From positions 34,283,567 to 34,347,566 of the forward strand of contig OX579636.1 of the NCBI GenBank assembly GCA_951230915.1: a stretch of DNA of 64,000 nt, read 5' to 3'. Under the pieces are notes generated by a model. It was not told where the DNA came from. It ran no database searches and saw only the letters and a program-made list of their open reading frames with translations. Every line of letters begins with the position of its first letter. Within the stretch, counting starts at the first letter, position 1. Position numbers and translations under genes: made by a program. Source of the DNA: Antitrichia curtipendula. Lineage: Eukaryota > Streptophyta > Bryopsida > Hypnales > Leucodontaceae. Positions 47,665-59,627 of the stretch are shown here, one piece after another.

Positions 47665-48074
47665 AGTTAGTGTGCTGTAATTGCGACCCTTTAAGGGCTG
47701 ATTCGCCTTTTTCATAGGTTTTCATGATTAAAAATATTTTTAGCTCATTTTTCAGAGAAAGTCAAATAGATGCCGTATGTAACGCAAGTGGTTTCATATT
47801 TTTTGAAGCATTTTTGAATTAGTTATGAATTTTCAAAGATTTCTGTTGTAGGTACCTATTTGTGACCCTAGGTCTCCCAAAATCTGTCCCCTTGCAACTT
47901 CTAAAGTGATTTGAGGAAATCAAGATCAATGATTGGCTCTTGCAATAGAAAAACAATTTTTCCTTGCTGTATTCAATAGCTAAAGTGGTCCATTCAAAGA
48001 TCACCTGCAATCCATTCTACAACTAATTATAGGGTCTGTTTGAAGGAGAGGGTCGCAATTACAGCACACTACCT
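47665..48074. mobile_element. AGGTAG-ended MITE (AGCGAC group), well-preserved copy
   Basis: The left end AGTTAGTGTGCTGTAATTGC and the right end (read inward AGGTAGTGTGCTGTAATTGC) differ at one base and extend further as CGACCC. TA flanks both sides. It is 410 bp, non-coding, and a good reference copy for this family. Confidence 0.85.
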
Positions 48075-48090
48075 TACAGGGCCAGGGAGA

Positions 48091-48295
48091 ATTGACCCCT
48101 CACTGCCCCAACCAAGGATAGTTTAAAAAGAGTTTTCCCTATTTTGTGTCGCGTTTATTGATAATTCTTCACCTCTCCTGCCTAGTTTGGGGTATCTGAT
48201 TGCAAATATGAATTCAGAATTTAAAAAAATAAATTAATATGTTGCAAATAGAAAATTTCAGTGTTTGTCCTAGTGGGGCAATGAGGGGGTCAATT
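48091..48295. mobile_element. Small inverted-repeat element with ATTGACCCCTCA ends
   Basis: The left ATTGACCCCTCACTGCCCC and right GGGGCAATGAGGGGGTCAAT are complementary apart from a base change and one extra G. The end sequence resembles the nested element at 38801 (TTAACCCCTCACCGCCC), so it may be a short variant of the YTAA group at a TTGA/TCAA site. It begins only 16 bp after the preceding MITE. Confidence 0.65.
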
Positions 48296-48997
48296 CACCC
48301 TGGCACTAGTACGATATGCCATTCAAAAATCTCCAGGGATTATCTCCTGACTATAGCTCTGAATAAAAATTTACCATTGCTGAGTAATGTTCATATCAGT
48401 GGCCTCCGATCCCGAGCATTGAGAAAGAAGAGACACCGCATGTACGTTATAATCCCATAGTTTGTTCCATTTGCATTTCCTCCCAGCCATTATTATAGCC
48501 TTGCAATTTAACCTCGTACATTTGCTTTGCAGTGGGTCATTGAGCAGTTGCAAGTGTTTGTAAGTGTCACGTTATACTTGAAAGTTTTCATTTTGTTGTG
48601 GGCTTCATGGGGCCATAAAGCACCATTTGAAAAAAGTGGGCAAGAAAGCATTGAAGAAGAAGAGTTAAAAAAGAAAAAGGCTTGCCAAAGAATCGCCTAG
48701 GGTTTCCTCCGCGCGATTGGAAAGCTCCAGACAGAGTTGCTGCAGTCGCCAGGGAGAACCACGACGTCGCGTTTGAATTTCAAATGCTTGCGCCAATTTC
48801 CTACACTCCCACCCCTTGCGTCGCCTAGAGTGAGAATGAAATTGCACAGTTATTGCCAAAGGTTAAAACCAGCTTGAAGTTGGAATCGCCAGATTGTTCA
48901 CAATATATTCCACTACTTCGCCTTCATTTCCACTCCTCCTTTGTTTAGTGTTTAGCTCCATTGTACTTATTCTCTACTCCTTGTGAGTTAGAGTCGA
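48296..48997. other. Spacer, possible leader of the fragment downstream
   Basis: Mixed composition. A minus-strand frame at 48859-48665 has no motif. Nothing supported. Confidence 0.3.
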
Positions 48998-49175
48998 TTG
49001 TCCAACTACATTTCCTCCCACTATGCCTGCTTGTTGATCAACGCCACCTTGTCACAATGGAATCCAAAAGCATTTATTTTGGATTTGAGCACCTTGGCTT
49101 GGTTTTTCATTGTCATGATTGTCCTAGTTGGTGCGAAGCTTCAAACGTTGTTGGAAGATATTAGGGTATGTGCAC
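48998..49175 (+). pseudogene. Membrane-protein fragment, possibly MLO-like
   Basis: The plus-strand frame from 48998 encodes a hydrophobic helix followed by a charged end: STLAWFFIVMIVLVGAKLQT then LLEDIR. In plant MLO proteins a membrane helix is followed by a very similar LLVGTKLQ-hydrophobic motif. The frame then meets AGGTATGTG-like sequence that could be a splice donor (GATATTAG|GGTATGTG). No other MLO exon was recognised nearby, so this is at most an isolated fragment. Confidence 0.25.
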
Positions 49176-49469
49176 AACAACTTAAATATCCCTCTCTCTT
49201 TCCTTGGCTGTAATGAGTTCCAGATTACAATACATGTGTTTTTTCACTTTGTTTAGTTTGTGAATTCTGCTTTTGGCTTTTCATTTTGTCCACAACACCG
49301 GGGTTGAACAAAAGATTGCCAATGGTTGTAGTGAATGTTGTTCTTGTTCTACAGCAACGCCATGGTTTGATAGAGTTTGCCAATGGCACTTGCTTTTTTC
49401 ATTTATTTTGTGTCACTCATTGAATCATTTTGTTTCACTCTTTGTTCACAGAATTGCAAGTTGCCTCTT

Positions 49470-50357
49470 GCGATGGCTGAGGGACTTGCCTCACCGGACA
49501 TGGAAGAGAACAGAGAGTTTGCTAACGCCATGGCAAAGAAAGACAAAATGGTCATGCAAGAAGTTAGTGCTGAATTAAACAAGGAGCTCTTTCAAGCCGT
49601 CGCAACAAGGGCAAATCATGCGGCAATGTGCGGAGAGCAAAAAAGGTGGCTGCTAAACGCTATCATGAGCTCAAGGAGAAGGCTGTCTACCTGGAAGATT
49701 GCAACGCTGGTCGGAGTGCATGGCAAGCTTCATCAATTGCCAAGTTTTTTACCACTTCGCAAAATTCTTTGAATCTAGAATCCCTTATCTTAGGCACCTT
49801 GCCATCTGATCAAACGTCTCTTTCTTTGCAATCCGTTACTAACGATGCCTCTTTCAGCGTTGTGTCTTTAGACATAGTGCTTTTGGGATCTCATCCTCCT
49901 CTATAGTCATTGAGTGGCAGTAGTCACGGCGCTCAATCGGAGTTTGTAGAGGTAGCTCTTCAAGCATGTCATCAATTACAGGCGGACCTTGTACAGATTT
50001 CCAATGGAGAAGAGGATGTGGAGTCCGACAATGATTTTCAACAGGTTCCTCCACCAAAGAAATTAAAGAAAAATTATGACCAAATTCGAAGGTTTTAGAA
50101 CGAATGGGTTGAAAAGCTGGTGTGGGTTGAACCGATTCGAGGAAATGATGGCAAGGTGCACCTTGTGAGTGCATCGTTTGCTCGACTTTTGAAAAAAATC
50201 CGAAGATCTTTGGGCCGAAGTGGGATATCCTAACCAAACATGAGGAAAAGAAGAAAGTTGCATTTGACGTGCCTAAATACAATATGAAGGCTGGTGAATG
50301 GTACATATCTTGGACTAGTTGCCACCAAATCAACTTGCGCCATTTTGCTGCAAGGTA
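49470..50357 (+). pseudogene. Frameshifted zinc-finger / hAT-transposon-like N-terminal region
   Basis: Plus-strand pieces in changing frames: 49470-49640 (ENREFANAMAKKDKMVMQEV), 49640-50098 with LKKNYDQIRRF at its end, 50099-50165 (NEWVEKLVWVEPIRGNDGK), and 50164-50357 with CECIVCSTF, FGPKWDILTKHEEKKKV and an open end FAAR-stop. The pattern W-x-E-x2-x-G-x-DGKVH, Cys-x2-Cys, then K-W-D-x-L-x-KHE is that of a BED/TTF-like zinc finger found at the start of many plant hAT-like transposon proteins. At least three frameshifts or stops break it. The transposase core was not found. Confidence 0.4.
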
Positions 50358-50872
50358 GCCCGCCTCAGTCCTCTAACAAGTGAATATGAGCACTTCCATA
50401 GCTAAATCCAAGAAAGTTGTGCAATTTAGTATGATTTTCCAGGTCTTATCTTTTGGTCGTCTTATGGTGGAGTATGAGGAGAGACAAGTGCTATATGCCT
50501 TCTTTAACGGCCCAAATTTGTCATGAATGCATAGGATGGATACCTACGGTTGGAAGATGGTTGAATTTTTGTATCGATATGTCAAAGAATCCATCAAGAA
50601 AAAGATTACAACAGCCAAAATTATCAAAATTATTGTGAGGGTTTTAGTATCGATTAAAATTGTGCACTAATTGAATTTACTATCTATATACAATGATTTG
50701 TCCTATTAATGAGGGGAGAATCAGCTTCACCAAGAAAATTAATGTCACATCAAACTTTTATTTATGTGGAATTTGATACAAAGGCAATAATATTCCAAAC
50801 TTTCTTGATCAAAGCAAGGTTAGTAAACCAAGCAACATTGACATTAAGGTGGAGGCACCTATTCCTATCACT
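50358..50872. other. Spacer without a supported gene
   Basis: Follows the degenerate zinc-finger fragment. A short frame at 50453-50638 has no motif and may be a further worn piece of it. Confidence 0.3.
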
Positions 50873-51415
50873 TTAATCCTTAAAGGACATTTCATGTCTA
50901 GGCTTGGTCAAACTTCATTAGATTTCTATATTGAACCATAGATTTCAAAATTTTGATATTTTTCACATGTAGTAACATATGTCTCAAACTTAATTTTATT
51001 TTTTTAATAATTAAAACATCAAATTGAATTTTAGATGATTTAAAAAAAATTCCATATAAAAATTATAATAATTACAAAGATACTTAAAATAGTATGAAAT
51101 TTCAAAGGAAAATGGAAATAATAGTGACAAACATCATGGTGTAATTTATGTACTCCTTGAGATTACACCAAGAGAGATTTGATAGAAAAAGTTTAAAAGT
51201 GGTGTATTTTGGGCTTTCAAGATGCTATCTTGAAAGTGTCACAAAATTATAATTTTAACAATTTTGAAAAAAAATTCATATGGAATAAAAAATAGATTAT
51301 TGGAGCTACATTTTCTTAGTTAAACTTTGAAATTCTTAAAATCAAGAACTATGTGAAATTCGAAGTTTTGACTTTCAAAATGCCTAAGGCGATTGCATTG
51401 TCTTTTAAGGGTTTA
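50873..51415. mobile_element. YTAA-type element, CCTTAAAGGAC variant
   Basis: The left TTAATCCTTAAAGGACA and right TGTCTTTTAAGGGTTTA are inverted with mismatches. The body is the reverse complement of 5753-6298, and the pair defines this subfamily. Confidence 0.65.
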
Positions 51416-51453
51416 GCAATTTTGCATACCCTATGTGATTGTTATACTTGGCA

Positions 51454-52407
51454 TTAACCCCTAAAGGACCAAACTGTGTTTTTTGGCAACATAGCGATTT
51501 TGGTCAGCTCACTACGGATGGAGTTTTTCTTTTATTTCTTTGAAATTTTCACACAACATGTGCCCAAGGAGTAGCTGTAAGTCCCAACAATTTTTGTAAC
51601 TTTTGACTACATGGTTAAAAAATTATTGCATGATATGTGATTTTCTTTGAACTTTGGGCAGCCCGGGCAGCTCAAAAAAATTCTTTAAAAATGACTTTTA
51701 AGAAAAATAAAAGTTTGAAATTGGTTTATTAGATTTTTATCTAAGTGGGAAGCTTTGGATCATCCCATTTTGATCGATGAGTCAAAAGTTATGAGGAGTT
51801 TTAGTTTGGGGTAGTTTGCCACTAGTTATAGAATCTATACATTACAAAAAAAGTTTGAAATCCTTTATTTAATTTAGTTTTTAATATTTTTGGAAAAAAA
51901 CAACAACATTAGTTGTAGATTGTTTATTAAAACATTTTTACCATTGGGATTGGAATTTTTCAATTCCATAAATAAATTGTTTACAATTTAGTATTTTGGC
52001 TCATTTTCTACTTCTTTCTATTTACTATTTTTTTGTACATGTTGTACAATTCCAAATGATTTGTAAAATTTTCAAGCATGTAGCCAACTTGAATTTAAGA
52101 ATGAATCCAAAGAGTTACAACCATTTGGACTTTGTTTCATACAAATATTGCCTTCTGAAGTGCAGCTGCCCAGATTTTCGTAGTGGTAAAAAAAGGATTT
52201 TTGTAACTTCAAACACTAATATCGTGCAATCTACACGGCGGGAATTTCTGAAATTTTTTCCACATCTTTGCAAATCAGTTTACTAAAAGATCCTATGGTT
52301 AAATTTTTCCTAAATTGTTTTTTTTCTAGAATTTGGTGGTTGTCTTAAATATGACAATTTTAGAGTGGTTTTGGTGAAAACATAGTCAAAAATATATTTG
52401 GCATTAA
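51454..52407. mobile_element. YTAA-type element, right end lost
   Basis: The left end TTAACCCCTAAAGGACCAAA is identical to that at 44662. The body aligns with that element, but the right terminal repeat has decayed, leaving GCATTAATG. TTGGCATTAA stands on both sides of the block, which may be chance. Confidence 0.65.
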
Positions 52408-53226
52408 TGAAGTCATTTTTATAAAACAAGTGCTCCATGTCATCTAGTGATAGGTGCAAGGTGACATGGACTTGTCAAAGGCTCATGCAAAAATTCAATT
52501 TTGGCACCTCTTTGTCGAATTTGGCCTTAGTATATAATACTTTTTTGTAGAATCACTACATTGGGGATTGTAAAGCAAAAAATTTCAAGAAAAAATTGAT
52601 AACTTGTTGAGTATATAAATATGCTATGAATTTGTGAAGTTCAAATACAAGGAGTACTCCCCATTCTTTTTGGCATTCATGTAAATAAGTTGTACATTTT
52701 AGACATCTTATATCTCCATATTTATAATATTGGTTTAGGATATGGTGTTAGGAATAGGTGTCTCTACCTTAATAGCATAAGTGTACTATCTCCTGTGATT
52801 ACATGAACTTGCTGATTAATCAACCTCCCTCCTTCAAAAATTGAGAGTCGTCGATATTATCATTACATGTTTTTCAACCCTTGTGGAGGGTTGCTAGTTT
52901 CCTCAGGGTTCCCAGACTTTGGAACTGCCTGGAGCTGTGCCGTAGCAGCTAGATGACGTAGTAGAGGGACTACCACATCATATAAAAAAATTCAAAAAAA
53001 AAAATTCACCTTTTTCTCATTTCAGGATTTTTTTATTTTTATTTTAAAAATAAAATTTTGACAAGCCTATTCTTTTACTGTCGGAAAAATAGCGTTGGAA
53101 ACAAGCTTGAAACAAGCTTGAAACGGACCTCTTGACCCTCAAAAGAACATCTAATGTAACAACAACTATAATAACAATCTCCCCCCCTCCCCCCCGATCT
53201 ATTGTTCATCTTGGAAAGCAAGAAAT
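52408..53226. other. Spacer without a supported gene
   Basis: No coding frame. It contains a C-run (53181-53197) and a poly-A/T patch. Confidence 0.3.
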
Positions 53227-53262
53227 ATGAATACGGATATGAATACGGACATGAATACGGAA
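53227..53262 (+). repeat. Three-copy 12-bp tandem repeat ATGAATACGGAY
   Basis: Three adjacent units differ only at the last base (T, C, A), followed by looser GATACGGAATAC copies to about 53285. A related CCGTAT/CCATATCC-rich stretch in reverse orientation is at 19780-19910. Confidence 0.8.
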
Positions 53263-56236
53263 TAGTGATAGTGATACGGAATACAATATGGTACAGATAC
53301 TGATTATGGATACATACAAGAGTATAGATGAAATACATATGCTCACATATCCCATACTGTTTGCAAATACCTAGTTCCTTAAGAATTACAAATAGAAACA
53401 GGGGAGGGGGGGGGGAATTAAAAAAAAAATTACAAACAAAGAAGTGGGGTAGAGGTGCGGATTAATAAATAAATTTAAATAGGGGGGTCTTTTGAGTGAA
53501 TGGAAGTGGGGGTGCATTAATTGAAATACACTTCATCTTCACTATCTTATGAGAAGAGGTAGATACCCCCCCTCTAAAAAATCAATAGCCACGCAATTCA
53601 AAAAGAAAACAATCCCCTTTTTTTTTAAAACAACAACCATACGATTTGAAAAAAAAACAATTCCCTTTGAAAATTCAAGAGCTGTGCGAATCAAAAAGAA
53701 AAGAATATCCTAGGTGCCATGCAATTTGACTTGAGGAAAAAAGCCATTGGTACAAGTGGAATAAATAGACGCGCGTGCTTGCCCCTATGCCTTGCTCAAG
53801 TGTCTTGTTCAAGTTATGCAATTTTTTGGTGATGAGGCTTGCTTGTATGACCGTTGTAAGTTGAGATGAAATCCTTTGAATTTTTCTCCATTGACATCTT
53901 GATTTGATGTTGGAACTCTATGATTTGATTAATTGGAATTCTATGATGAAGGTGGATTACTTGGAATTGCAGAAGTTGGATTTGTTTGGGCAATTTTTGG
54001 GGTATATGTGTGTGTGTGTGTGAAACTTGCAATGGATAGATGTTTTAGGAAGTAGTAGAGAGGAGGGCATGTAGATTTTTTATTGTTGAGGTATTATGGG
54101 ATGCATTAGAATTGAGGAGTGGGGAGAATCGGAGTGAGGTTTTGAAATTCTTGAAATTTGAATATTGATGGTGCAGTGGCTTAGAGTCCTACGGTCCCCT
54201 CGCCTTTCGATTGCATCACCCTCATGTGTTCCATAGATCCACAACATCAAAAACCTCCTATTGCTTCGCAATCAAGTTCTATGTTCAAAATTTCCAAAAT
54301 CAAATTAGATGATTGTTCTTATGACCTACTAAATTATAAGCCAAACTCACATAAATGTTGGATGTTTGAAATTTGTAGTTTGCAGTTGACATCTTGGAGC
54401 TTGTTGTTTGAGAACAATTGGTTTGAGAATAAATATGAATGGTGCACATTTGCAGCATAGGAGGTGCTTTGACTTCACCGCTTTACCTTTAGCCACAGTA
54501 TGCATTTCTTAGCAATGTTTGAGAAAGTATTGCGTTTGTCTATAAATTAGGGTTTGGACAACATTATGTTGCACATTGGTTCATGTGTCCTTAATTTGAT
54601 TGAATTTTTTAGATAGAAAGTTTTCAAGAGATTATTGTATTCACAAGGTACTTGAATTTCTTAGTACATATCCAAGCTTTAACTATGGACTTCATTGGAT
54701 GTAAATTCAGAAAATGTGAAAGTAACGGCTTCTAGTAAAATATACAAGTCTCAATTCCTTTCCAAATTGACGTTTTGAAGGGAGTGTACTGTACATATTA
54801 TTTTGTTATCTATTTTGTCAAAGATCTCCAAAGGAAGTACGACTTTGCATCATTCGGATGACAAAGGCCAAGTTTTGTTATTGCTTGCACATCAGTGCAT
54901 TTGTAAACTCCATGGCAAGAAGGTGTTGAGTGTTGAACTCTCAATAAATCTAAAGGGCACTCCTTTAAAAAGCCAACTTATGGGACAATGTCTTGGAGTT
55001 TTCTAGACTCTTTAACGGTTCATTCCTCATTGTAAAAATTTAATTGTTGCCTCACATTGACAAACAAACTCATAGAAGATCAAGCAAAGCTGTGGTTTGC
55101 TCCATGACAACATGTGAATAGCTCATTTGTTCTAGCGATAGCAAAGAATTAACATAGTGGTTTTGAAATTGAGTTCCACCATACTAAAGTTTTATCTTGG
55201 GGCCGACTCCAAGACCAATAGACACATATGAATATAATCTATGATCTACTTTTTATGTTGATTTTGAACTCCTAGGTATATTTTGGTGGTTTACGGTGAT
55301 CGGAAGGTGTTCAATAGTCTTTTAGTGTAATTATAACCATTGAAACACTTCTTGTATTTTGTGTAATACATGTGATGCAATATAAGGAAGTGAAAATCAT
55401 TTCCGACCAATGACAATGTGTCACGTATGTAAAAGTTATTCTCTGACTACCCTACTATTGCATTTGCACATTATCACTATCACCTCAAAAGACGTAGTAA
55501 TTGCATATATATACTATGACACTATCCCTTCAAAAGACACTCAAAAAACAGCCTTCACATTTACATACCACCCAAAGCCTTGCCTTCTAAGGTATATGTA
55601 CTTGAAACTGCCTCAACTATTTTGCCTCCACAGAGCTTAGCGGTTGAAATGATGAGATTTTTGGCAAGAATATTAGCCTCTTCAAGAGAAAACCAACTTA
55701 AATTATTATTTTTTAATTTCCTAGCATTCATACAATATTTTTTGAATATTCAAAGTTAATAACATAGGGTGCTCCTGATCATGCCACTAGAATCCTCCCA
55801 AATGGCCACCCTTGAAGTATGAAATGCTTCAACTCCCTTTAGTTGCCTTGAAGAACTCTTCAACTCATATTGATTACTCTTAATATACTTGAGGTAGTTT
55901 TGAGACATCAAATGAAGTCTTTTCCAATCAAAAATAGTTAAGGCAATTACAAAACGTGGCACAATTAGGTGCACATGTCATAAAATTCAGTAGCTTTCAA
56001 TGAGGTTGCCTTTTCTTCTTTGGAGTCCTCATCCACAAGACTCATTCTGAAATTATTAATTTAAGTTTTGGTACTAAGATGACTAGTAGTAGTACAATTA
56101 TAGTTTGCTTTACTATTTTTTACTAGTTCTAGGACTTACATACCATTCAATAAACAATTGGAAAATGGTTTGTAAAAACTCTGAAGACTCCAACGAATAT
56201 CACACCTATGCAATTTTATCATCCGCCACCAAAAAT
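53263..56236. other. AT-rich stretch, no gene supported
   Basis: Contains a G-run (53402-53415) and a TG microsatellite at 54006-54022. Frames of 60-78 codons (for example 54803-55006, 55410-55640) show no motif. Confidence 0.4.
54006..54022. repeat. (TG)n microsatellite
   Basis: A pure TG dinucleotide run of about 17 bp. Confidence 0.8.
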
Positions 56237-56339
56237 GCATTTAGATGGTAAAATGAATAGATTGCATCATTGACATTTGTAAGAGTGGAAGATAGAGATG
56301 TCATTTTTATATTGAACTAAATTGTCAATCATGAGTCCT

Positions 56340-56735
56340 CAAAGGGTATGGGATAATTTGACAATGAGAGCTTGGAGTAGAATTTCATACCACATTTATG
56401 CATAATAAAATAGCTTTGAACTAAATTTTTTTAAATCAAGATAAGTTTCATCTCCAAAAATATGTTTGAGATTTCAATCCTCCAATCAAAAGTTATGTAC
56501 AAATTTTAGAGAAGATGTTTGAAAATGTAAAAAGAAATGTCCCTTCTAACCCTTCTCTGAAAATTGTGTATATTTTTTGATTGGAGGATTGAAATCTTAA
56601 AAAGATTTTTGGAGATGGAACTTTATTAAGTTTATCAACTTTATTTAGTTCAAAATCTTTTGAGAAAAATTATCCTATTGTACCTAAATGAGATTTGAAA
56701 TTATACTACTTTTGACTTAATTATGAGTGGTTGAG
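56340..56735. repeat. Fold-back element in unit C
   Basis: Counterpart of 22730-23165: CAATCCTCCAATCAAAAGTTATG pairs with the ATTGGAGGATTG arm. Slightly shortened against unit A. Confidence 0.65.
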
Positions 56736-57014
56736 CTTCTATTCATTCTAATTTACATATCCCACATGGATTGTGTTACCCCCTACCACCCCAAATCTAT
56801 ATATCTAGCTTCTCTTCTCACTTTGAGATTTAAATTCAAGAGGGCTTTTGAACCCACGCAAGCTACTTGATTGGTTCATTGTTTTCAATGAATAAAGAAT
56901 GTTGATTGTTCCTACATTTTTAATGTATTGGAAGTTACTTCTATATACACTATACATTTGGAACCCAATGGACTTACTTCAATTCTCTGACAAATATTGA
57001 TGCGTGTAATTTAT

Positions 57015-57094
57015 CTAATGTTGGGTGTGGAATAATTCACATCATTTCATTCCCCGGATGAAATGATGTGGAACATTCCACATCTTTCCGTCAG
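57015..57094. repeat. Short palindromic repeat, copy in unit C
   Basis: Same ends (CTAATGTTGGG, CCGTCAG) as the unit A copy, with the arms CATTTCATTCC / GGATGAAATGATG better matched here than in unit A. Confidence 0.7.
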
Positions 57095-57114
57095 AATGTT
57101 ATGGTACCCTAGTA

Positions 57115-57522
57115 AGGTAGTCTTGTCTTAAAGCGACCGTTTAAGAGCTGATTGCTTTTTTGGGAGAAGCTAAAGTCCTTGGAACAATTTTCAGTATATT
57201 TCTTAGGAAGAATGGTGGAATTGGCATCTAACCCAAGTCATTTCGTATTTTTTGGACCTTCTTGGAATTAGTTATGAATTTTCAAAGATTTCTGTCCTAG
57301 GCACCTATTTGTGACTATAGGTCTTCCAAAACCTGTCTACTTCCAACTTGTAAAGAGATGTGAAGAAATCAAGGAGATTGATTGGCTCTTGCAATAAATA
57401 ATATTTTTTCCTTTATGCACTCAATGGCTAAAGTGGTCAATTCAAAGACCACCTCAAATTCATTCCAGAGCTAATTATAGGAGCGGTTTGAAGAAGATGG
57501 ACACATTTAGAGCAGACTACCT
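57115..57522. mobile_element. AGGTAG-ended MITE (AGCGAC group) present only in unit C
   Basis: The left end AGGTAGTCTTGTCTTAAAGC and the right end read inward AGGTAGTCTGCTCTAAATG. Unit A has the uninterrupted site CTAGTAATAGACAC at 23570, so this copy moved in after the duplication. The flanks fit a TA target duplication with one later base change on the right side. Confidence 0.85.
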
Positions 57523-57560
57523 TTATAGACACAACAAACCAATGCCTTGAGCATGCAATA

Positions 57561-58106
57561 AGGTAGGAGGTGCAGAAACCACCCATTTAAGAGCATAATT
57601 ATTGGCTTAGGATCTCTTCTCTACAAATCAAAGCATTTTCTAATGAATTTTCAAGGAAAGAAGAGAAGAAGATACATTGATCACAATTTGATTCATCATT
57701 TTGGACTTAAATTGAATTAGATATGATTTTCTAAAGCTCAAAGCAGTAGGATGTTATTGAAGTAGGGTTCTATTGAAGTCCATAGGTATTGCAACTAATT
57801 GTCAAAGAATGGTGCAAATGGAGTTCAAAAATGAATACATACAAACCTTAAACTTGAACAACATAGTGCATGCAGTTGCCTAGGATGGCACAAAGTGTCC
57901 CACCACTCATAACTCCACATTATTTACACTAAAATTGTGTCTATTTCCAAATCAAAATCAGTCCCCAATCACTCATAAAATTGTGCACCAAAATCCAAAT
58001 TGGCACCAATTCATTACTGGATAATTTTACATTCTTGTAGTAACAAACCATGGTCCAAAAGTAGGAGCAATTCTCGGAGCATGGGCAGAATATGGACAGG
58101 CTACCT
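57561..58106. mobile_element. AGGTAG-ended element shared with unit A, unit C copy
   Basis: Counterpart of 23604-24159, with the right end better preserved (AGGTAGCCTGTCC read inward). The TA that follows is the empty site of the unit A-specific insertion 24162-24490. Confidence 0.6.
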
Positions 58107-58318
58107 TATACCCTGGTGATCCCGGGGATTAATTCACGACATAGATTAAACCTCCAAGCTAAGTCTAAATGCCAGGGGAGGGTAACACATAACATAAGTT
58201 AGAAGCATGTGCAGACACAGGAATTCAACCTGAATACACAACAAGCTATCAACAGCTATTGATGCTCCAGCCAGTGAGCAGAAAACCCAATCCAGAAACA
58301 GGGGACTGGAGGACTGAG

Positions 58319-58515
58319 TTACAATAAGGAGCTCCCCATGTCCCTGATGAATTTACTTGGACCTTTGTAATACTGTTTAAAGTACTCCTCCAAAATAGAA
58401 TGAGGCTCCACTGCTCCAGTCTCCAGATCCAACCCTTTCATGGTTTGCAAATAAATGAACGTCCAGAAGATTGCGATCAGACACAGCATTATCCAAGTCA
58501 ATGCCGCTCTTAAGA
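58319..58515 (-). CDS. Open fragment with one membrane segment (unit C)
   Basis: Minus-strand frame: WIMLCLIAIFWTFIYLQTM, then the acidic GLDLETGAVEPHSILEEYF and a basic end before a stop. The same sequence in unit A is frameshifted. It lies about 1.1 kb downstream of the membrane-protein gene on the same strand, so it may be its last exon. It could equally be a remnant. No family assigned. Confidence 0.25.
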
Positions 58516-59627
58516 ATGCACATTATAGTACTCAGAATATGACTGAAAGCCAGGATGAAATCAGTTTTTTGTTTTTTGTTGTTCTTTCATTTGTTGTCGT
58601 TGAAACATACAACCTTCGAGGGCTGGGTTGAAACTGGAAAGGATGAAATTTTTGAAAGTACTACTCCGTAGATAAACAACACTGAAGCTCGGAACAGCGG
58701 CCCAGTCAAAAGGAGCTACTTGTGCTCTGTGCCTTTGAACGCAAGAATCGAGGGACGCATCTCAGGTGGAAAATTATAGGCTAGACGAACTGAATCGATG
58801 TTTATGGATTCAAATGCTTCCATCACAATCATGATGACCTAAACCATCCACAAATTGCATAAGGAGAGCAGTGTCGTCACATCTTAACCCACTCTCAAAC
58901 ATGACAATAGGACGCGAGTGGAGCAAGGGAACCACTGCCAACCAAGTGTTCGAACCAAACTCAAACATCAAAACCCTTTTGTTACTCATCGAATTTAGGG
59001 TTTAGAGCACATCAACATTCCCGCAGATTGCAAACAACGGGACTGCTACATCGCTCAAAGGACCTGACATCAGTTCTAGTCAGTCGAACTGCTGGAGAGG
59101 GAATCAAACCTAAGCATGTGTTGTATGGAACTTTGCTTACAAAACTTGCATTTCTTTATAAACGCACACCAGCAGTAATTACGCAACAGAGAAATTCGAA
59201 TCTACAGGTTTTCTCCATAGCTTCCATCACGGACACAAAGTCTGCTGCACATACTCCGCAAGGCCTGTAGTTCATCCTAGAAAGTTTACATCTCCCATAC
59301 TAGCCATCCAAAACGGATTCTTCATAAATCTAAGCTCCCAGCCGATCTTATGCTGATTACCTAGCCTCAACAACAGGTTTAATATTGCCTAATCAAGACC
59401 AAAGGAGAATGGGCATCTTGTTCTAGGCCATGAATTTGATTCGGAGACGAATGAATTGAAACAAAAGCAGAGATGTGTAAGGAAATACTTCGGCCCTGGT
59501 CCTGGAAGCATCATCGATCACCATCGTGTTCAGCTGCTTTTGATTCCAACCATCTGAAGCATTCCACCTTCTGTTGAGCATGGCCTCAAGCTAAGCCCAG
59601 TGACAGTGATGTTGAAATAAGGACGAA

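Noticed and set aside
53100..53460. LTR retrotransposon remnant suggested by repeats near 53.2 kb
   Set aside because: No paired LTRs, primer-binding site or polyprotein motif. The similarity to 19.7-19.9 kb is limited to simple ATAC/ATATCC-rich sequence.
59028..59270. Plus-strand frame MQTTGLLHRSKDLTSV... in unit C, with a longer relative at 31269-31595
   Set aside because: The frame is broken in unit A despite near-identity, and the unit B version differs by frame. It is therefore not under coding constraint.
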